A stretch of 57,572 bases of DNA from Pirellulales bacterium (GTDB lineage Bacteria; Planctomycetota; Planctomycetia; Pirellulales; Thermoguttaceae): positions 1 through 57,572 of the forward strand of contig JAFGRD010000041.1 in assembly GCA_016935315.1 (NCBI GenBank), read 5' to 3'. Positions 40,450-49,489 of this stretch are shown one piece after another. The position numbers and the translations under genes were made by a program. Below the pieces are notes generated by a model, which was given only the letters and a program-made list of their open reading frames with translations, made no database searches and had not been told where the DNA came from. Within the stretch, counting starts at the first letter, position 1. Each line of letters opens with the position of its first letter.

Positions 40450-42012
40450 ATGAGTCCCCATTCCCACAAGAACCAGCCCAAACCCCATTGCTGCCCTTGC
40501 TGCGACCACTCCGAGCGCGACATCGACGAAATGACCCGTCGCGGTTTCCTCGGCGGCGCCGCGTTCGGTGCGGCGGCCCTGACCGGGCTTTCCTGGTCGG
40601 CGCTGGCTGCCGGCGCCGGGGCGGACGTCGAAGCGGCTCCTCCACGTCGCGCCCTGAAGGTCAAACCGGTCTTCTGCTACAGCATTCCCCAACGCGCCCA
40701 CCAGCGGAGTTGGCGATCCTGGGGCGGCATCCAGACCCCACAGGACGCCGACGCCGAAGTCGCCCGGATCCAGACCGAGTTGAACCAACTGAAGGCAACC
40801 GCCGATTTTCCGGTAACGATGATGCCCATTGCACGAGCGCAAAGCGCCAACGACCTGCAGGCGGCCAAGGACCTGGCCGACGCCGACGTGCTGCTGGTCT
40901 ACGCGGCCAACGGCGGCGGCGCCGTCAACGCCCTGGCCAAACTGGGCAAAGACGTGATCTTCTTCGTCCGCCACAAGTCGGGGCCGGTCTACCTGTGGTA
41001 TGAGATCATCAGTCCTCGCTTCCTGCGCCAGCACACCGACACCCTGGCCGTCGAAGGCATCGATTTCGAGGACGTGGTTGTCGACGACCAAAAGGAGATC
41101 CTTTGGCGTCTGCGGGCGCTCTGTGGGCTGCGAAACACCCTGGGGAGCCGAATCCTGGCGATCGGCGGTCCCGGGGCTTGGGCCCAGCCGCCCGGGGTCG
41201 TGCCCGATCTGGTGCGCAAGAAGTGGAAGTTCGACATCCAGACGATCACTTACGACGAGTTGGGCAAGCTGCTCAAGGCCGCGCGCGAGGACCAGGCGAC
41301 CGTCGCTCTGGCCCGCCGTCGGGCCGAGGACTACCTGACGCTGCCCGGCACCAAGCTGGAAGTCAAGCGGGAGTTCGTCGACAACGCGTTCGTGTTGGAG
41401 CAGGTCTTTCGGAAGCTGATGGCCAAGGCCGAATGCGGGGCGATCACGATCAACGGCTGCATGGGCACGATCATGCCCATCTCGGACACCACCGCCTGTC
41501 TGCCGCTGAGCACGCTCAACGACGACGGCTACCTGGCGTTTTGCGAGTCGGATTTCGTGGTGATTCCGTCGGGCATGCTGCTGTCGAACATTTCCGGCCG
41601 GCCGCCGTTCCTCAACGACCCGACCTATCCGCACGACCACGTGATCACGCTGGCCCACTGCACGGGCCCGCGAAAGATGGACGGCAAGAACCTTGAGCCG
41701 GTGCGGATTCTGACCCATTTCGAGTCGGACTACGGGGCGGCCCCCAAGGTCGAGATGCACAGCGGCCAGACGGTGACCAACATCGTGCCCGACTTCAAGG
41801 CCGAGCGCTGGCTGGGCTTCTCCGGCGAGATCATCGACGCTCCCTTCCTGCCCATCTGCCGCGCGCAGATCGACATCCGTTTCGATTGCGACACCGACGC
41901 GGTAGCCGAGCGGATGCCCGGCTTCCATTGGATGACGATCTACGGCAACTACCTCCGCGAGGCGGGCTATGCCTTGAAGAGAATCCCCATCGAGTTCGAG
42001 AACCTCGGATAA
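40450..42012 (+). CDS. Tat-exported sugar-isomerase-fold (FucI-like) protein
   Basis: A 520-residue protein with an unusual N-terminus: Cys/His-rich HCCPCCDHSERD, then the Tat signal MTRRGFLGGAAFGAAALTG. The mature part resembles the fold of L-fucose/L-arabinose isomerase-like proteins: an N-terminal domain with DVLLVYAANGGGAVNALA, a middle domain with LLKAAREDQATVALARRRA, and a C-terminal region with ITINGCMGTIMPISDTTACL, GRPPFLNDPTYPHDHVITLA and HCTGPRKMDG. The catalytic acid pattern of true isomerases is not clear, so it may be another enzyme on this scaffold. GAGGAG precedes the ATG. It is the first of three tightly packed genes. Confidence 0.72.
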   Translation: MSPHSHKNQPKPHCCPCCDHSERDIDEMTRRGFLGGAAFGAAALTGLSWSALAAGAGADVEAAPPRRALKVKPVFCYSIPQRAHQRSWRSWGGIQTPQDADAEVARIQTELNQLKATADFPVTMMPIARAQSANDLQAAKDLADADVLLVYAANGGGAVNALAKLGKDVIFFVRHKSGPVYLWYEIISPRFLRQHTDTLAVEGIDFEDVVVDDQKEILWRLRALCGLRNTLGSRILAIGGPGAWAQPPGVVPDLVRKKWKFDIQTITYDELGKLLKAAREDQATVALARRRAEDYLTLPGTKLEVKREFVDNAFVLEQVFRKLMAKAECGAITINGCMGTIMPISDTTACLPLSTLNDDGYLAFCESDFVVIPSGMLLSNISGRPPFLNDPTYPHDHVITLAHCTGPRKMDGKNLEPVRILTHFESDYGAAPKVEMHSGQTVTNIVPDFKAERWLGFSGEIIDAPFLPICRAQIDIRFDCDTDAVAERMPGFHWMTIYGNYLREAGYALKRIPIEFENLG

Positions 42013-42018
42013 GCCTGC

Positions 42019-42645
42019 ATGCTGGTCTATTGCGTCCGACACGGCGAAAGCCGCTACAACGCCGAAGGGCGGATCCAGGGCCAGTCCGACGTGCCGCTCT
42101 CGGACTTGGGACGCCGCCAGGGCGAGGCAGTGGCCGCCGCGTTGGCCGAGTTGCCCATCGAGGCCATCTACGTCAGCCCGCTGCGCAGGGCCCTGCAAAC
42201 GGCCGAGCCCCTGGCCAAGGCGCTGCGGCTTGAAATCCAGACGGATCCGCGGCTGAAGGAGGTCCATGCGGGCGAGTTTCAGGATCGGCTGCGCAGCGAG
42301 ATAGAGCGCGAGCATCCCGAGGTAATGGCCCGCTGGCGCAGCGGCGATCCCGACTTCGGCCTGCCCGGCGGCGAGACGCGCCGCAACCTGATGCGTCGCG
42401 GCGAAGAGGTCTTCGACGAAATTCGCCGGGCCGACTGCCAACAGGTCGTGGTGGTCGCCCACGGCGGCTTGCTGGTCGCGGCGCTGAAGGCCCTGTTGGA
42501 AATCCCTGCCCATCGGCACCCGTTCGTCTTGCACAACGGCTCGATCAGCCAGCTCGAATTCGCCGACGGCCTGGTCAGACTCCTCTCGCTGAACCACACG
42601 GATCACCTCCGCGACGTGGGGTTCGGAGGACGCGGGGACTTGTGA
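42019..42645 (+). CDS. Histidine phosphatase (phosphoglycerate mutase-like)
   Basis: A 208-residue cytoplasmic enzyme of branch 1 of the histidine phosphatase superfamily. LVYCVRHGESRYNAEGRIQG carries the RHG motif with the catalytic His at residue 8; VSPLRRALQTAEPLA supplies the second Arg, LKEVHAGEFQDR the acid, and VVVVAHGGLLVAAL the C-terminal His. The substrate could be a phosphorylated sugar, cobalamin precursor or similar; closeness to the exported isomerase-like gene (6 bp) hints at sugar phosphate metabolism but does not prove it. Its stop overlaps the first possible start of the downstream membrane-protein gene (GTGA), indicating translational coupling. Confidence 0.9.
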   Translation: MLVYCVRHGESRYNAEGRIQGQSDVPLSDLGRRQGEAVAAALAELPIEAIYVSPLRRALQTAEPLAKALRLEIQTDPRLKEVHAGEFQDRLRSEIEREHPEVMARWRSGDPDFGLPGGETRRNLMRRGEEVFDEIRRADCQQVVVVAHGGLLVAALKALLEIPAHRHPFVLHNGSISQLEFADGLVRLLSLNHTDHLRDVGFGGRGDL

Positions 42646-44486
42646 CAAGCGGCATGAACCGACTGAAACGCCTGAGCCAAGGGATTCTGCGGCGGCGCTA
42701 TCCGGCCGTGCTGATCGGCTTGGGATGCTTGCTTTCGCTGCCGTCGCTGCTAAACGGCATCCTGGCCGACGATCTTCACATTCGGGCGTGCGTGCTCGAA
42801 CACGAACTGGTCGACGGCATGGCGGGAAATTGCTGGGGGCCTTTCACCTTCCTCCACGGCGACCCCGAGCAGAACCGGCGGTTGACGGACCGCGGGCTGC
42901 TTCCCTGGTGGACGGACCTCGACTGCCGGGCCGCCTTCATGCGCCCGCTGACGGCCCTGACCCACATGGCCGACTACCGCCTTTGGCCGCGGTGGCCCGT
43001 GTTGATGCACGTGCAGAGTCTGCTGTGGTTCGCGCTGTTGATCTGGGCCGTGGCCGTGTTCTATCGGCGGGTGATGAGCCGCCGCGCGCCCGCCTGGACG
43101 GCCGCGCTGGCGGCGTTGCTGTTCACGCTCGACGATACCCACGCCTTTCCCGTCGGCTGGCTGGCCAATCGCAACTCGCTGCTGGCCGGGCTGTTCGTCG
43201 TGCTGACCCTGATTGCCTACGACCGCTGGCGGGCCGACGGCTGGCGGCCCGGGGCGTACCTGGCGCCGCTGGGGCTGCTGGCCGGGCTGCTGGCCAAGGA
43301 GGCGGCCGTCTGCGCTGGGGCCTACCTGTTGGCCTACGCCCTGTTTCTCGACCGCGGCCGCCCGCAGCGGCGCTGGCTGGCACTGCTGCCGTGCCTGCTG
43401 GTCGGCGTGGCCTGGTACGCCGTCTATCGGGCGCTGGGGTTCGGTTTGGCCGGATCGGACATCTACGCCGATCCCGCCAACGACCCGCTTCGATTCGGGC
43501 GAAACGTGCTGCTGCACGGGCCGATCCTCTTGCTGGGACAATGGGGCTTTCCCGGGGCCGACCTCTACAACCTGGCATCGGTTTCGGCCCGACACGTCCT
43601 TTGGCTTTGGGCCGTCGGCTTCCTCGGCCTGCTCGGCCTGGTGCTGGCGCCGCTGGTCGCCCGCAGCACGCTGGCCCGGTTCTGGACCCTCGGCATGCTC
43701 CTGTCGCTGCTGCCGGCGTGTATTCCCTTCCCCAACGACCGCCTGTTGACGTTCGTCGGTCTCGGGGCCATCGGGCTGCTGACGGAGTTTCTGGGCGGCT
43801 TCAGCGAAGAGGCGGCGTGGTTGCCGCGATCGACCGTTTGGAGACGGGGAGCCCGGGCGATGGCCTGGCTGCTGGTGGTCATCCACGTGGCGTTGGCCCC
43901 GGTGTTGTTTCTGGTCAGTTCGAGCTTTCCGGGACTGCTCGCTCGCCGGTCCGCCCGCCTGATGGCGACTTATCCCGACGATCCGAAGCTGGCAAATCAG
44001 ACGACGGTCGTGGTCAACGAGATTGTCTTCGCCACGCGGGCGCTGATCCAACTGCGCTACGACCAGGGCCGGCCCCCGCCACGGCGGGCGCTGTGTCTGA
44101 ACTCGGCTGCCAGCCCGGCGATCGTACACCGTTGCGATGCGACGACCCTGGCAGTCCGGCCCCGTGGCGGATACCTCAGGCCGTCGGGCTGCTGGCCGGA
44201 CGACGCCGAGCCGGCCCCGCCGGTCCACCTTCTGTACCTGATGCAACTCCTGGATCGACTGCCCCGCGACCAGCGGAGGCCGCTGCAATTGGGCGAGCAG
44301 ATCGAACTGACCGACGCGACGGTCGAGATCACCGCCATGACCGACGACGGCCGCCCGGCGGAAGCCACCTTCCGGTTCCGTGTCCCGTTGGAGGACCCGT
44401 CGCTGCGATGGCTGAGGATGACGCCCCGAGGCTGGGTTCCCATCACACCGCCGAAGATCGGCGAGACGGTGGAATACCCGCTTTGA
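42642..44486 (+). CDS. PMT/ArnT-like polytopic membrane protein
   Basis: A membrane protein of about 614 residues with some ten hydrophobic helices, an early acidic loop ILADDLHIRACVLEHELVDG, and a long polar C-terminal domain without helices (about 430-614). The arrangement, with an acidic residue pair after the first helix and a large exposed C-terminal part, matches GT-C glycosyltransferases of the PMT/ArnT group and similar planctomycete membrane proteins, which transfer lipid-linked sugars. The level of similarity is low, so the function stays open. The frame can start at GTG 42642, overlapping the phosphatase stop, or at ATG 42654. Confidence 0.65.
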   Translation: MTSGMNRLKRLSQGILRRRYPAVLIGLGCLLSLPSLLNGILADDLHIRACVLEHELVDGMAGNCWGPFTFLHGDPEQNRRLTDRGLLPWWTDLDCRAAFMRPLTALTHMADYRLWPRWPVLMHVQSLLWFALLIWAVAVFYRRVMSRRAPAWTAALAALLFTLDDTHAFPVGWLANRNSLLAGLFVVLTLIAYDRWRADGWRPGAYLAPLGLLAGLLAKEAAVCAGAYLLAYALFLDRGRPQRRWLALLPCLLVGVAWYAVYRALGFGLAGSDIYADPANDPLRFGRNVLLHGPILLLGQWGFPGADLYNLASVSARHVLWLWAVGFLGLLGLVLAPLVARSTLARFWTLGMLLSLLPACIPFPNDRLLTFVGLGAIGLLTEFLGGFSEEAAWLPRSTVWRRGARAMAWLLVVIHVALAPVLFLVSSSFPGLLARRSARLMATYPDDPKLANQTTVVVNEIVFATRALIQLRYDQGRPPPRRALCLNSAASPAIVHRCDATTLAVRPRGGYLRPSGCWPDDAEPAPPVHLLYLMQLLDRLPRDQRRPLQLGEQIELTDATVEITAMTDDGRPAEATFRFRVPLEDPSLRWLRMTPRGWVPITPPKIGETVEYPL

Positions 44487-44572
44487 GGCCTTGCAGGAGG
44501 ACGGGCCTCCCAAGAGACCGGAATACGCCGAGGCTCCCATTCCGCGTGCGCCGGGCCGTTGCGCCCGACGGA

Positions 44573-46978
44573 TCATTCGCCCAACTCGATCACCGCGACG
44601 TCTTCGCCGCCGAGCGTCCAGGTCGTTTGGCCGTCCTGCCAGTGGACCTCCCGCCCGGTGACCAGCTCGCGGCTGAGCGCCGGCGTCTCTGCTTCGACGC
44701 GAATCGTGGTCGTCCGCCGCTGGAGGCTGTCGTTCAGGAGCGTCAGATACGCCCGGCCGAACCGTTCCACGTAGACGTGCTCGTCGCTGCTTCTGGCCCG
44801 GGTGATCGGCTGCCAGCCGGCCTCGGCCACCCGCTTGCACAGCGGCACGTACTTCTGAAACAGCGGCCGGTCGCGATCGTAGAGTTCCGGCCGGGTGAAG
44901 TAGTGGCCTTGCGAGGCGTTGTGGCTGAAGAAGCCCGGAAACATGCCGTACGCCAGGGCGCGCTTCATGTAGCGCTCGACCAACTCGTGCGAGAAATCCT
45001 CGAAGCGGGTGTTCATCAGGAAGCAGTAGGGCTTGCCCCGGCACATCGCCCGGCGGTAGAGCAACTCGGCGTCGGACATCGGCTGCCACCGACCGCCGCG
45101 GTTGAAGTCGGTCTCGGTTCCCATCACGTCGAGCAGGGGCGCCAGCCAGCACAGGCGGATCGGCGTGCCGTTGGCCATCATCAGCTTGTCCATGCCGTGC
45201 ACGTCGTCGGCGATCGCCCGGACGTACTCGAAGACCACCAGGCCGCGGAAAATGGCCGGCCGGTGGCCGTCGAGCGAGAAGCTCAGCGGGGCGTCGGCCG
45301 CGGCGAAGTGGTCGCGGCGGAAGTCGAGCTCGGCGGTCACGTAGCCTTCGCTCGAATCGATGTACTCGCCGTCGAGATCGCCCGCGCGGTCGGGGCCGTA
45401 AAGCCGCTCTCGCAGGGCCGCGCCCCATTTGTTCCCGAAGTCGGTCACCTCGCCGGCGATGCCCGGCATGGAATTCATGCTCCAGACGGCCCCATCGCAC
45501 CAGGGCGTGTCGCGGAGCTGGGCGACGAACCGGCCGGCGGCGTCGTGGAAGCCGCTGCTGAGCAGGGCCTTTGCCCGAACGTCGCCCTGCGCGTCGGCCA
45601 ACCGCCGGGCTTCGGCCAGGGCGGCCTCGACCGTTCGCGGCATCCCCTCCGGCATCCGCATCCACCAGGTCATCGGCTCGGTGTAGCGGAACGTGAGCAT
45701 TTCGTGCTCGTCGTCCCACTTCGTCTCGTTGTTGCCTTCCTTGAACCGGAAGCCGAAATCCTGCCAGCCGCGGACCTCGCTGATCTTTGCGAACGGCATC
45801 CAGAGCCCCTGCCGCGGCGTGCGGCAGCGGAATGCGTCGGAAAACAGCTCGTAGTAGCCGGCCAAGGCCCCGCGAAAACCCCAGGCCGGGTCGAACTCGT
45901 AGCGGCAGAAGCGGAGCCGGGCTTGCGGTTTCTCGGGCGCGAGGCCCAGATCGAAGGCCAGGTAGAGCTCGCCCGTGCCCGCGTTGTAGCCGATGCGGAA
46001 AAAGGCCGGCCGCGCCATGTCGAGACCCAGGGCCACGCCCCGCTCGGCATCGGCCACCGCGCCCAGCGGATACCGCGAGAGCTGCCCGTTGGCGCCCGTG
46101 CGAAAACGGCCCGCGTTGACATACTCCCGCCGCGGCTGGACGGCCAGGCTCCGGCGCGGGTCGTGCAGCCATTGCAGCTCTTCGCCCGCCACGGGCACGG
46201 CATACAGCAGCGTCACCGCCCGGTCCGCTCCGGTCGTGTCCGAAAGGGTCACGTCGAAGAACGTCGCCCCGGGCCGTTCCGTCTTCTTCCAGTCCAGCGT
46301 CAGCCCCAAGGCCTGGCGGTCGATCTGGACGAAGTCGGACCCGGCAGCCACGTCGCGGACCTGAAAGCCCTCGCGGGCGGGTCCGCCGGGCGTCACCGCC
46401 ACGCCGTCGAACAGCGTGGCCCCCCGCGGCGCGCGGACCACCTGCAACGTCGGATCGCGGAACCGGGCCTTGCCGGCGTGGCTGCGCAACAACAAGTAGA
46501 AGCTGACTCGCTTGACCGGCTTCTCCGGCAGGACGAGCACGCGGCGGTGTTGCCAGTCGTGCGTGCCGACGTCGAATCGGGCGGCCTGCCCCCAAAGCGG
46601 CGTGCCGTCGGTGTATTCCAGGTCGAGATACACGGCGTAGTTGTTGTCCGGCGAGCCGGTGACGCCTTCGGCCAGGCTCCACACGGCCGCCACGATCGGC
46701 TCGGGCCGGGTCTGGTTCAGCTCGACCGTCTGGCCCGCACCGCGCTGGACGGTCGCGTCGCTGCCGTTGTCGCAGACAAACAGTCCGTCCTCGCGCTCGA
46801 ACCCGGCCTGCCAAGGCCGCCACGCGTCGGGCCTAAGCAGGTTCTCACCGGTCTCCGGCACTTTCAGCACGCGTTTGGCGATCGCTTCGTCGGCCAAAAC
46901 GGGCAAAGCCACGGCGGGCAAAGCCACGGCCAGCACCGCGGCCGTGCATGTCAGGTAGCTCAGATAGCTCAGACGCAT
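44573..46978 (-). CDS. Large secreted glycosidase-like protein, TIM-barrel type
   Basis: An 801-residue exported protein with a signal peptide (TAAVLAVALPAVALPVLA). Its first third resembles a carbohydrate-binding beta-sandwich (VYLDLEYTDGTPLWGQ, VKRVSFYLLLRSHAGKARF). A second beta-rich part and a probable TIM barrel follow, with FGFRFKEGNNETKWDDEHE, DLDGEYIDSSEGY with possible catalytic acids, and GMDKLMMANGTPIRLCW. The C-terminus is a small beta-domain. I recognise the overall shape of a planctomycete extracellular glycosidase but cannot name a CAZy family. It lies 26 bp downstream of the RidA gene and is convergent with the PMT-like gene. Confidence 0.6.
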   Translation of the reverse strand: MRLSYLSYLTCTAAVLAVALPAVALPVLADEAIAKRVLKVPETGENLLRPDAWRPWQAGFEREDGLFVCDNGSDATVQRGAGQTVELNQTRPEPIVAAVWSLAEGVTGSPDNNYAVYLDLEYTDGTPLWGQAARFDVGTHDWQHRRVLVLPEKPVKRVSFYLLLRSHAGKARFRDPTLQVVRAPRGATLFDGVAVTPGGPAREGFQVRDVAAGSDFVQIDRQALGLTLDWKKTERPGATFFDVTLSDTTGADRAVTLLYAVPVAGEELQWLHDPRRSLAVQPRREYVNAGRFRTGANGQLSRYPLGAVADAERGVALGLDMARPAFFRIGYNAGTGELYLAFDLGLAPEKPQARLRFCRYEFDPAWGFRGALAGYYELFSDAFRCRTPRQGLWMPFAKISEVRGWQDFGFRFKEGNNETKWDDEHEMLTFRYTEPMTWWMRMPEGMPRTVEAALAEARRLADAQGDVRAKALLSSGFHDAAGRFVAQLRDTPWCDGAVWSMNSMPGIAGEVTDFGNKWGAALRERLYGPDRAGDLDGEYIDSSEGYVTAELDFRRDHFAAADAPLSFSLDGHRPAIFRGLVVFEYVRAIADDVHGMDKLMMANGTPIRLCWLAPLLDVMGTETDFNRGGRWQPMSDAELLYRRAMCRGKPYCFLMNTRFEDFSHELVERYMKRALAYGMFPGFFSHNASQGHYFTRPELYDRDRPLFQKYVPLCKRVAEAGWQPITRARSSDEHVYVERFGRAYLTLLNDSLQRRTTTIRVEAETPALSRELVTGREVHWQDGQTTWTLGGEDVAVIELGE

Positions 46979-47004
46979 TGCATCGCTCCCGTTCTGCGAG
47001 GACG

Positions 47005-47466
47005 CTATGCTATCTCAAAAACGGCCTCGATCTCGACCGGTACGCCCAGCGGCAGCGAGGCCACGCCGACGGCGCTGCGGGCGCCCACGCCGGCGTCGGG
47101 GCCGAACACCTCGGCAAACAGCTCGCTGCAGCCGTTGATCACCGCCGGCTGGGCGGTGAAGTCGGGCGTGCCGTTGACAAAACCCGTCACCTTGACCACG
47201 CGGCGAACGCGGTCGAGGCTTCCCAGCGCTTTGCGCAACGTGGCCAGGATGGCCAATCCGGACCGTCGGGCGGCGTCGTAGCCGGCCGGCTGGTCCAAGT
47301 CGGCGCCGATCCGGCCGGCGATCAACGAGCCGTCGTCGGCCGTCGGCAGATGGCCCGACGTTTGGACCAGGTTGCCCACGATCACCAGCGGCCGGTAGAC
47401 GCCCTTCGGCTCCGCGGCCGGGGGAAGCTGCAGACCGAGTTCGGCGAGTCGGGCTTCGGCGTCCAT
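47005..47466 (-). CDS. RidA/YjgF-family protein
   Basis: A 153-residue protein of the RidA superfamily, most of whose members hydrolyse reactive enamine/imine intermediates. LVIVGNLVQTSGHLPTADDG, GYDAARRSGLAILATLRKALG, VKVTGFVNGTPDFTAQP and GARSAVGVASLPLGVPVEIE match the longer, ~150-residue YjgF-like branch, including the Arg in the GxRSxV motif that contacts substrates. ATG 47466 is used because AAGGAG is well placed; the start lies 4 bp past the stop of the upstream DUF1080-like gene, so the two are co-transcribed. Confidence 0.9.
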   Translation of the reverse strand: MDAEARLAELGLQLPPAAEPKGVYRPLVIVGNLVQTSGHLPTADDGSLIAGRIGADLDQPAGYDAARRSGLAILATLRKALGSLDRVRRVVKVTGFVNGTPDFTAQPAVINGCSELFAEVFGPDAGVGARSAVGVASLPLGVPVEIEAVFEIA

Positions 47467-47470
47467 GCGG

Positions 47471-48142
47471 CTACTCCTTTTCGACCTTCTTGCCATAGAG
47501 CTTGAAGTCGTCCCAGTTGCCGTGATCGTCGAATGAGCCGATCCCGACCTGGCCGCTGGTGAAGGTCTTGTCCTTGGCCACCATGACCGGCTTCTTCATG
47601 TCGTCGAAATAGATCTCGATCGCCCCATCCTGCACACGGCGGACGATCTTTACCTCGTGCCAGCCATCGGTCCAGGGGATGCCGGGCGATTTGTTCGTGG
47701 TGATCATCTTCCGGGCGTCGTCGTTGACGATCATGATCTGGCTGGAGTGCGGATCGGGCCGCGCGCCCAGGTGCACGTAATAGAAATGGGCCGGGTCCCG
47801 GTAGTTGAAGAACAGGCACATGTCGCGGTGGGCACCGGCGTCCTTGTTGGTGCTCTGCAGCTTCACCTTCATCATCAGGTCGCCCACCACCACGTCCTTG
47901 ACCAACGAGATGTTGTACGGGCTGCGGTGAGGGGGCTGGTAGTCGCTGAGCTTGAACTGATTGTAGACCTTGCCCCGATCCGTCTCGACGATTCTCCAGG
48001 CGCCGCGGTCCGTGGGCTGCCAATGGTCGGCCCCCTTCTCGAAGTCGTCTTCAAAGACCAGGGGCAACGCGGATTCCTCGGCGGCCAGCGCCGAGAGCGA
48101 GATTCCCAACACGACGGCCACACACACCAGGTAACGCAACAT
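47471..48142 (-). CDS. Exported DUF1080-like concanavalin-fold protein
   Basis: A 223-residue protein with a signal peptide (LVCVAVVLGISLSALAAEES). The mature part is a single jelly-roll domain with FEDDFEKGADHWQPTDRGAW, DLMMKVKLQSTNKDAGAH, CLFFNYRDPAHFYYVHLGAR and TDGWHEVKIVRRVQDGAIEI, ending in VGIGSFDDHGNWDDFKLYG. It is close to DUF1080 (3-keto-disaccharide hydrolase) domains, which are abundant in planctomycetes and act on carbohydrates. GGAGGAT precedes ATG 48142. It is followed closely by RidA and the secreted glycosidase-like gene, suggesting a small carbohydrate-linked operon downstream of hisG. Confidence 0.82.
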   Translation of the reverse strand: MLRYLVCVAVVLGISLSALAAEESALPLVFEDDFEKGADHWQPTDRGAWRIVETDRGKVYNQFKLSDYQPPHRSPYNISLVKDVVVGDLMMKVKLQSTNKDAGAHRDMCLFFNYRDPAHFYYVHLGARPDPHSSQIMIVNDDARKMITTNKSPGIPWTDGWHEVKIVRRVQDGAIEIYFDDMKKPVMVAKDKTFTSGQVGIGSFDDHGNWDDFKLYGKKVEKE

Positions 48143-48318
48143 GGCAGCATCCTCCAGGCAGGTCCAAGACGGCAACACTTCGGCCAAATGGCAACTGGGG
48201 CGACTCGTCGCTTGGATTCGCGAGAATTCAGCTTGCCGCGCCGAAAGGTCCCGAAGCTGAAGTCTTGCAGCTTCCGCTACCATCGGGGCCGAAATGTTAC
48301 GAGAAACACAACCACCTA

Positions 48319-48417
48319 TTGACGCTTGCACAGTCAACGCGCGAGGGCGACCAACGGGAGCCCGGTTCTTCCGGCCTCCCGTTGGTCAGCCTGGATCATT
48401 CACCGTGCAAACACCAA
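48319..48417 (+). repeat. Family B dispersed repeat, copy 2 (99 bp)
   Basis: Ends TTGACGCTTGCAC and GTGCAAACACCAA form an imperfect 13-bp inverted repeat. The centre is a long hairpin, 48349-48387: GACCAACGGGAG pairs perfectly with CTCCCGTTGGTC, and after one mismatch CCGG pairs with CCGG over a TTCTT loop. It lies 30 bp beyond the hisG stop and could act as a terminator of the hisI-hisG transcript. It is inverted relative to copy 3 on the other side of hisG. Confidence 0.9.
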
Positions 48418-48447
48418 TAACATACCTGCCGCAATCTCGGCAGTCAA

Positions 48448-49323
48448 TCAGTCGATCACCTTGTTCAGCGGATACTCGACGATTCCCCGGGCGCCGGCTG
48501 CCTTCAGACGGGGGATGATGTGGCGGACGATCGACTCGTCGAGAATCGTGTTGACGTCGACCCAGCTCTCGTCGGCCAGGCTGGAGACGGTCGGCTGCTG
48601 CAAGGCCGGCAACAGGGTCAGCACCCGCTTGAGATTCGCCCGCGGCACGTTCATCATCAGCCCCACCTTGCCCTCGGCGGCCATGGCGCCGCGGAGCATC
48701 AGGGCGATGTCGTCGATCTTCTGCTTCTTCCACGGCTCGGCGTACGCCTGGTGGTTGGCGATCAGCCGGGGCGTGCTCTGGAGCACCTCGTCGACGATCC
48801 GCAGATCGTTCGCCTTCAGCGAACTGCCCGTCTCGGTCACCTCGACGATCGCGTCGGCCAGCTTCGGCGGCTTCACCTCGGTGGCCCCCCAACTGAACTC
48901 GACCTTGGCCGTCACGCCGTGCTTCTTCAGATAGCTCGTGGTCAGGCCGACCGCCTCGGTGGCAATCCGCTTGTCCTGCAGGTCCTTGACCGACTGGACG
49001 GGCGAGTTGTTGGGCACGCAGAGCACCCAGCGGACCGGACGCCGGCTGACCTTGGAAAAGACCAACTCGGTCACCTCGCGGACGTCGGCCCCGTTCTCCA
49101 TGATCCAGTCGTATCCGGTCAGGCCCGCGTCGAGCACGCCGTCCTCGACGTATCGCGCCATCTCCTGGGCACGGATCAACAGGCACTCCATCTCGTCGTC
49201 GTCGACGGTCGGGTAATAGCTCCGCGAGTTGAAGGTGATCTTGAACCCGGCCCGGCGAAACAGCTCGGCGGTGGCTTCCTGAAGACTTCCGGCGGGGATT
49301 CCAAGTCTCAGCATGTTCGTCAT
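48448..49323 (-). CDS. hisG: ATP phosphoribosyltransferase (long form)
   Basis: A 291-residue enzyme that joins ATP and PRPP to start histidine biosynthesis. [54 protein letters not shown] and [20 protein letters not shown] are typical, the last being the PRPP-binding signature region. The C-terminal part ([19 protein letters not shown] to the end) is the ACT-like regulatory domain of the long form, usually inhibited by histidine and independent of HisZ. ATG 49323 has GAGGAG upstream. It is separated from hisI only by family B copy 3 and followed by copy 2. No other his genes are in the window. Confidence 0.95.
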   Translation of the reverse strand: MTNMLRLGIPAGSLQEATAELFRRAGFKITFNSRSYYPTVDDDEMECLLIRAQEMARYVEDGVLDAGLTGYDWIMENGADVREVTELVFSKVSRRPVRWVLCVPNNSPVQSVKDLQDKRIATEAVGLTTSYLKKHGVTAKVEFSWGATEVKPPKLADAIVEVTETGSSLKANDLRIVDEVLQSTPRLIANHQAYAEPWKKQKIDDIALMLRGAMAAEGKVGLMMNVPRANLKRVLTLLPALQQPTVSSLADESWVDVNTILDESIVRHIIPRLKAAGARGIVEYPLNKVID

Positions 49324-49390
49324 CGTCGCTCTCCTCGCTGGGTGGGCCCAGTCTGCTTGCGGCAAGGCTGCCGGCGGCTGCTCCACCTTA

Positions 49391-49489
49391 CTGCTGTTTG
49401 CATGGTGAATGATCCAGGCCGATCAACGGGAGGCCGGGCAAGTCGGGCTCCCGTTGGTCGCCCTCGCGCATGGAGTGTGCCAGCATCAA
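49391..49489 (-). repeat. Family B dispersed repeat, copy 3 (99 bp)
   Basis: Same length and structure as copies 1 and 2, in reverse orientation: GTTTGCAT end at 49396-49403 and GTGCCAGCATCAA at 49477-49489, with hairpin arms GATCAACGGGAG and CTCCCGTTGGTC between them. Its right end overlaps the 3' end of hisI; on the minus strand the terminal TTGA provides the hisI stop codon TGA (49488-49486). It fills most of the 162 bp between hisI and hisG. Confidence 0.9.

Noticed and set aside
42725-47281. Very long antisense or out-of-frame open stretches (over 1300 codons) on both strands
   Set aside because: They cross three real genes and the strand change at 44.5 kb, and the translations are low-complexity Arg/Pro/Ala-rich sequence without motifs.
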